From JAIOIW01 sp050304175 (GTDB taxonomy: Bacteria > Pseudomonadota > Alphaproteobacteria > Rhizobiales > Rhizobiaceae): a stretch of 8,658 nt of DNA. The translations under genes and the position numbers were made by a program. Shown piece by piece: positions 6,426 to 8,658 of this stretch. The notes below the pieces were generated by a model that was not told the DNA's origin, did no database searches, and saw only the letters and a list, made by a program, of their open reading frames with translations. The stretch is from NCBI GenBank assembly GCA_050304175.1, contig JBNLDE010000027.1, positions 1 to 8,658 on the forward strand. The letters run 5' to 3'. Numbering within the stretch: position 1 is the stretch's first letter; the number at the start of each line of letters is the position of its first letter.

Positions 6426-7033
6426 CCTTGATCTGGATCCTGAATATTGCGCTCGTGATCGCGGTTCTGGCGTTGGCCACGATCGTGTTCGCTCTGGCCC
6501 GGCAGGTCGGTGTCCTGCACGAACGGATCGCCCCGCTCGGCGCCCTGGTGACGAATACGGGCCCTCAGATCGGATCTCCGGTGCGCACGCCGTCGTGGCC
6601 GACATTTGATGGCCGCACGGTCGAGTTTTCCAACGACCGCGGACGCCATGTCCTGCTGTTTTTCCTTTCGCCGACCTGCCCTGTCTGCAAGAAACTGCTG
6701 CCGGTCCTGTTCTCGCTTGCCCGGGACGAGGCCGACTGGCTGGACATCGTTCTGGCCAGCGACGGCAATCGCGAGGAGCACGCGGCATTCATCGAACGCA
6801 ACAAGCTTGGGCAGTTTCCCTACCTGCTCTCTCAACCGCTCGGACTGGAGTTCCAGGTCGCGCAACTGCCTTACGCCGTGATGCTCGATCCGCGCGGCAC
6901 CATAAAGGCCAAGGGACTGGTCAATACGCGCGAGCAGCTTGAAAGCCTGTTGCGCGCGGCCGAAACCGACAAGCCCACCATCCAGCATTTCCTGAACGGC
7001 GAGACTGCGCAGCGGAGGCGGATCGATGCCTGA
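6422..7033 (+). CDS. mauD: MauD-like thioredoxin-fold disulfide protein
   Basis: A 203-residue protein with an N-terminal membrane anchor (about residues 3-26) and a periplasmic thioredoxin/AhpC-like domain. The redox motif is CPVC (86-89), the form typical of MauD, preceded by the strand VLLFFLSPT. The conserved cis-proline is Pro150 in QLPYAV. MauD is needed for correct folding and disulfide pairing of the Cys-rich light chain; without it the subunit is degraded in methylotrophs that have been studied. The order heavy chain, MauE, MauD, light chain is the conserved order of mau and aau clusters. Its end overlaps the light chain start by 8 bases. Confidence 0.92.
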   Translation: MTLIWILNIALVIAVLALATIVFALARQVGVLHERIAPLGALVTNTGPQIGSPVRTPSWPTFDGRTVEFSNDRGRHVLLFFLSPTCPVCKKLLPVLFSLARDEADWLDIVLASDGNREEHAAFIERNKLGQFPYLLSQPLGLEFQVAQLPYAVMLDPRGTIKAKGLVNTREQLESLLRAAETDKPTIQHFLNGETAQRRRIDA

Positions 7034-7559
7034 ACCGCTAAAAAACGCGAACCCGATCGACGGCATCGTCGAACGGCTGACACGCAGCACTGCGTTGTCG
7101 ATTGGCCGGCGGAGCTTCATCGCACGGCTTGGACTGGCATTAGCCGGTTCGGCGCTTCCGGTGCTCCCTTACGCCCGCGGCCTTGCCGCCGAGAGCGAAC
7201 CCGACCAGCCGACAACCGACGAGACCGATTGCGCCTATTGGCGTTATTGCGCGCTGGACGGAAACCTGTGCTCCTGCTGCGGCGGCAGCGCCACGTCCTG
7301 TCCGCCGGGGACAGCGCTTTCGCCGGTCTCCTGGGTCGGCACCTGCCAAAACCCGTTCGATGGGCGGACCTATCTGATTTCCTACAATGATTGCTGCGGA
7401 ATACTGTCCTGCGGGCGGTGCGACTGTTTCAACAATCTAGGCGAACGGCCGCCTTACCAGGCCGGATTGTCGAATGATTTCAATTGGTGCATGGCCAATG
7501 ACAGCACCGCCTACCACTGTACGGTGGCGGTCGTCGTCGGCGTCGATGACACGAAGTAG
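7026..7559 (+). CDS. aauA: Amine dehydrogenase light (beta) chain with TTQ cofactor
   Basis: A 177-residue catalytic subunit. A long Tat-type leader carries Arg28-Arg29 (GRRSFIARLGLA) with a probable cut near Ala54-Ala55. The mature domain has 14 Cys. Trp103 (SWVGTC) and Trp154 (FNWCMAN) lie 51 residues apart, exactly as the two Trp that are cross-linked into tryptophan tryptophylquinone. Asp78 (LDGN), Asp122 (YNDCCG) and Thr166 (HCTV) fall at the positions of the conserved active-site Asp, Asp and Thr. The 12-residue spacing from Trp154 to Thr166, the CSCC motif and the extra Cys129 match aromatic amine dehydrogenase better than methylamine dehydrogenase, which has 12 Cys and two more residues in that spacer. 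A GGAGG site precedes the ATG. Electrons probably leave to the cytochrome encoded next. The exact amine substrate is unproven. Confidence 0.94.
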   Translation: MPEPLKNANPIDGIVERLTRSTALSIGRRSFIARLGLALAGSALPVLPYARGLAAESEPDQPTTDETDCAYWRYCALDGNLCSCCGGSATSCPPGTALSPVSWVGTCQNPFDGRTYLISYNDCCGILSCGRCDCFNNLGERPPYQAGLSNDFNWCMANDSTAYHCTVAVVVGVDDTK

Positions 7560-7562
7560 ATC

Positions 7563-8018
7563 ATGTCGGCCGCGCTTGAAAAATGGATTTCCGCCCTTCT
7601 CCTGATGGTGGCGTTCCCTTTGCCGGCCGTTGCCGCCGGCCATCACTCGGCCGAATGGCTTTATGTCCTTCACTGCTCGGGGTGTCACGGTAAAACGGGC
7701 GCCGGCGCGCCCGCCGCCGGGATTCCCGATTTCAACAACTCGATCGGCAATATCGTTCGTCACCAGGACGGCAAACGCTATGTCGTCAATGTCGCCGGGG
7801 TTCGCAACGCGGGCCTCGACGATGCCGACGTCGCCCGCGTCCTGAACTACATCCTGTCGCGTTGGGGCAAAAAGCCCGACGGCCATGGCAGCATCACGTT
7901 TCAGCCGGCCGAGATCGCCAGCCTGAAATTGCATGACATGGACATCGTCGCCACGCGCAAGGCCATCGAGAAATATCTCGATGGCAACGGCCTCGCCTAT
8001 TCGCGCTACCCCTGGTGA
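7563..8018 (+). CDS. Periplasmic monoheme cytochrome c
   Basis: A 151-residue protein with a Sec signal peptide (cleavage near Ala24-Ala25) and one heme c site, CSGCH (38-42). The gene starts 3 bases after the light chain stop, so it is the likely electron acceptor of the amine dehydrogenase or a partner in its electron chain. The usual C-terminal Met ligand site of class I cytochromes is not evident: the stretch VAGVRNAGLDDADVARVLNYI (cut here to its pattern, about 77-97) has Val where Met is expected, and the only Met after the heme site is Met126 (HDMD). His67, His108 or His124 could serve instead. It is not MauG, which needs two heme sites. My memory is that aromatic amine dehydrogenase clusters carry a similar small cytochrome downstream of the light chain. 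Confidence 0.88.
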   Translation: MSAALEKWISALLLMVAFPLPAVAAGHHSAEWLYVLHCSGCHGKTGAGAPAAGIPDFNNSIGNIVRHQDGKRYVVNVAGVRNAGLDDADVARVLNYILSRWGKKPDGHGSITFQPAEIASLKLHDMDIVATRKAIEKYLDGNGLAYSRYPW

Positions 8019-8040
8019 ACAGCGGCCACGCGCAATGCGG

Positions 8041-8430
8041 TCAGATGGCCGAGACCACCGTTTGGAGCATTCCGCGAACCTGCCCGGCCACGCTCTTGAG
8101 CTGATCGTTGTCGACTGCTTCCATTGAGGCCAGCGGATCGACCGCGCTCACTTCGACGGTGTCGTCGCCAGTCTGGCGTACGATGACATTGCACGGCAGC
8201 ATGGCGCCGATGCGAGGCTCGATCTGCATGGCCTGGTGCGCCATGTTCGGATTGCAGGCACCGAGGATGAGATAGGACGGCACTTCGGCCCCGATTTTCT
8301 TCTTCAACGTCGCCTGGACGTCGATTTCGGTGAGGACGCCGAATCCCTGTCCGCCAAGCGCGGTGCGCGTGCGCTCGACAACTTCATCGAACCCGGTGCC
8401 CGAAAATTTGCGATCGATTGTGTAGGCCAT
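8041..8430 (-). CDS. DUF302 family protein
   Basis: A 129-residue protein without signal peptide, convergent with the amine dehydrogenase operon (22 bases between the two stops, no clear terminator). The pattern (N-terminal FxxxxERTRTALGGQGFGVLTEID, given here by key residues; then LGACNP near 57-62 and LPCNV near 78-82) is that of the DUF302 family, whose biochemical role is not settled. The conserved Cys in ACNP and PCNV suggest redox or metal sensitivity. I chose the ATG at 8430, preceded by AGGAGAG, over the in-frame ATG at 8490, which would overlap the thioredoxin gene. It lies 32 bases after the thioredoxin gene on the same strand, so the two are probably co-transcribed. Confidence 0.85.
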   Translation of the reverse strand: MAYTIDRKFSGTGFDEVVERTRTALGGQGFGVLTEIDVQATLKKKIGAEVPSYLILGACNPNMAHQAMQIEPRIGAMLPCNVIVRQTGDDTVEVSAVDPLASMEAVDNDQLKSVAGQVRGMLQTVVSAI

Positions 8431-8462
8431 TGTTCTCTCTCTCCTGAACGAGTTCTGAATTT

Positions 8463-8658
8463 CTATGCTGCCAGACTCTGGCGCGCCCACTGGACAATCT
8501 GGCCGGCCGCCATTGCGCCCGAAACCCGATTGATCAGCTTGCCATTCTGCAACAGTAGCATGGTTGGAATGCCCTGAATGCCGTAGGCCTGCATCAGGCT
8601 TGGAGCGTTGTCGCCATTGACCTTCACCAGGCGAACCTCGCCCGCAAGCGATTGCGCC
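8463..8658 (-). CDS. Thioredoxin, C-terminal part (truncated by window edge)
   Basis: The last 64 residues of a thioredoxin-fold protein, translated from the minus strand in a frame open to the window end. It shows the strand VRLVKVNGD, the helix SLMQAYGI, the cis-proline loop GIQGIPTMLLL, the strand pair with NGKLINRVSGA, and the final helix ending in WARQSLAA. The cis-Pro motif (Ile-Pro-Thr) and the VxG(A) turn are diagnostic. The N-terminal half with the redox Cys pair lies outside the window, so I cannot say whether it is TrxA- or TrxC-type. It would be the first gene of a pair with the DUF302 gene. Confidence 0.88.
   Translation of the reverse strand, partial: AQSLAGEVRLVKVNGDNAPSLMQAYGIQGIPTMLLLQNGKLINRVSGAMAAGQIVQWARQSLAA

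Noticed and set aside
7563..8018. Cytochrome gene as mauG
   Set aside because: Only one CxxCH site and 151 residues; MauG is a diheme protein about twice as long.
1..8658. CRISPR array, insertion sequence or phage genes
   Set aside because: No spaced direct repeats, transposase or phage-like proteins were seen on either strand.

Overview
The window is GC-rich, with compact, mostly translationally coupled genes, strong Shine-Dalgarno sites, a tRNA with an encoded CCA end, and a c-type cytochrome/TTQ enzyme operon. This fits a proteobacterium, most likely an alphaproteobacterium. The taxon is inferred from composition and protein style only.

Layout: (1) 1-1093 holds a ribokinase-family sugar kinase on the minus strand, preceded by 169 bases I cannot assign. 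(2) 1321-1397 is tRNA-Arg(CCT). (3) 1531-1680 is a strikingly AT-rich island leading into a small gene (1709-1993). That gene encodes a Tat-type leader followed by a 48-residue tail made almost only of Lys, Arg, His and Thr, and it has its own strong intrinsic terminator. (4) 2115-3304 holds an HprK-like P-loop kinase and a PqqD-like (RRE-fold) protein that overlap by 4 bases. (5) 3397-4629 is an outer-membrane beta-barrel protein. (6) 4693-8018 is a tight operon for a tryptophan tryptophylquinone (TTQ) amine dehydrogenase of the aromatic-amine-dehydrogenase type: heavy chain, MauE-like membrane protein, MauD-like thioredoxin-fold protein, light chain, and a monoheme cytochrome c. (7) 8041-8658 on the minus strand holds a DUF302 protein and the C-terminal half of a thioredoxin that runs off the window.

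Working together: the amine dehydrogenase would oxidise primary amines in the periplasm and pass electrons to the cytochrome. MauE and MauD would support disulfide formation in the Cys-rich light chain. No mauG- or mauF-like gene is present here.

The part worth most attention is the region upstream of that operon. A very basic exported mini-protein, a kinase of the family used in some peptide-modification systems, a PqqD-like peptide-binding protein and a beta-barrel all sit on the same strand as an enzyme whose cofactor is made from its own peptide. The leaders of the basic mini-protein and of the dehydrogenase light chain also resemble each other beyond the Tat twin arginine. I propose, as inference only, a peptide-modification/export module coupled to the amine dehydrogenase.
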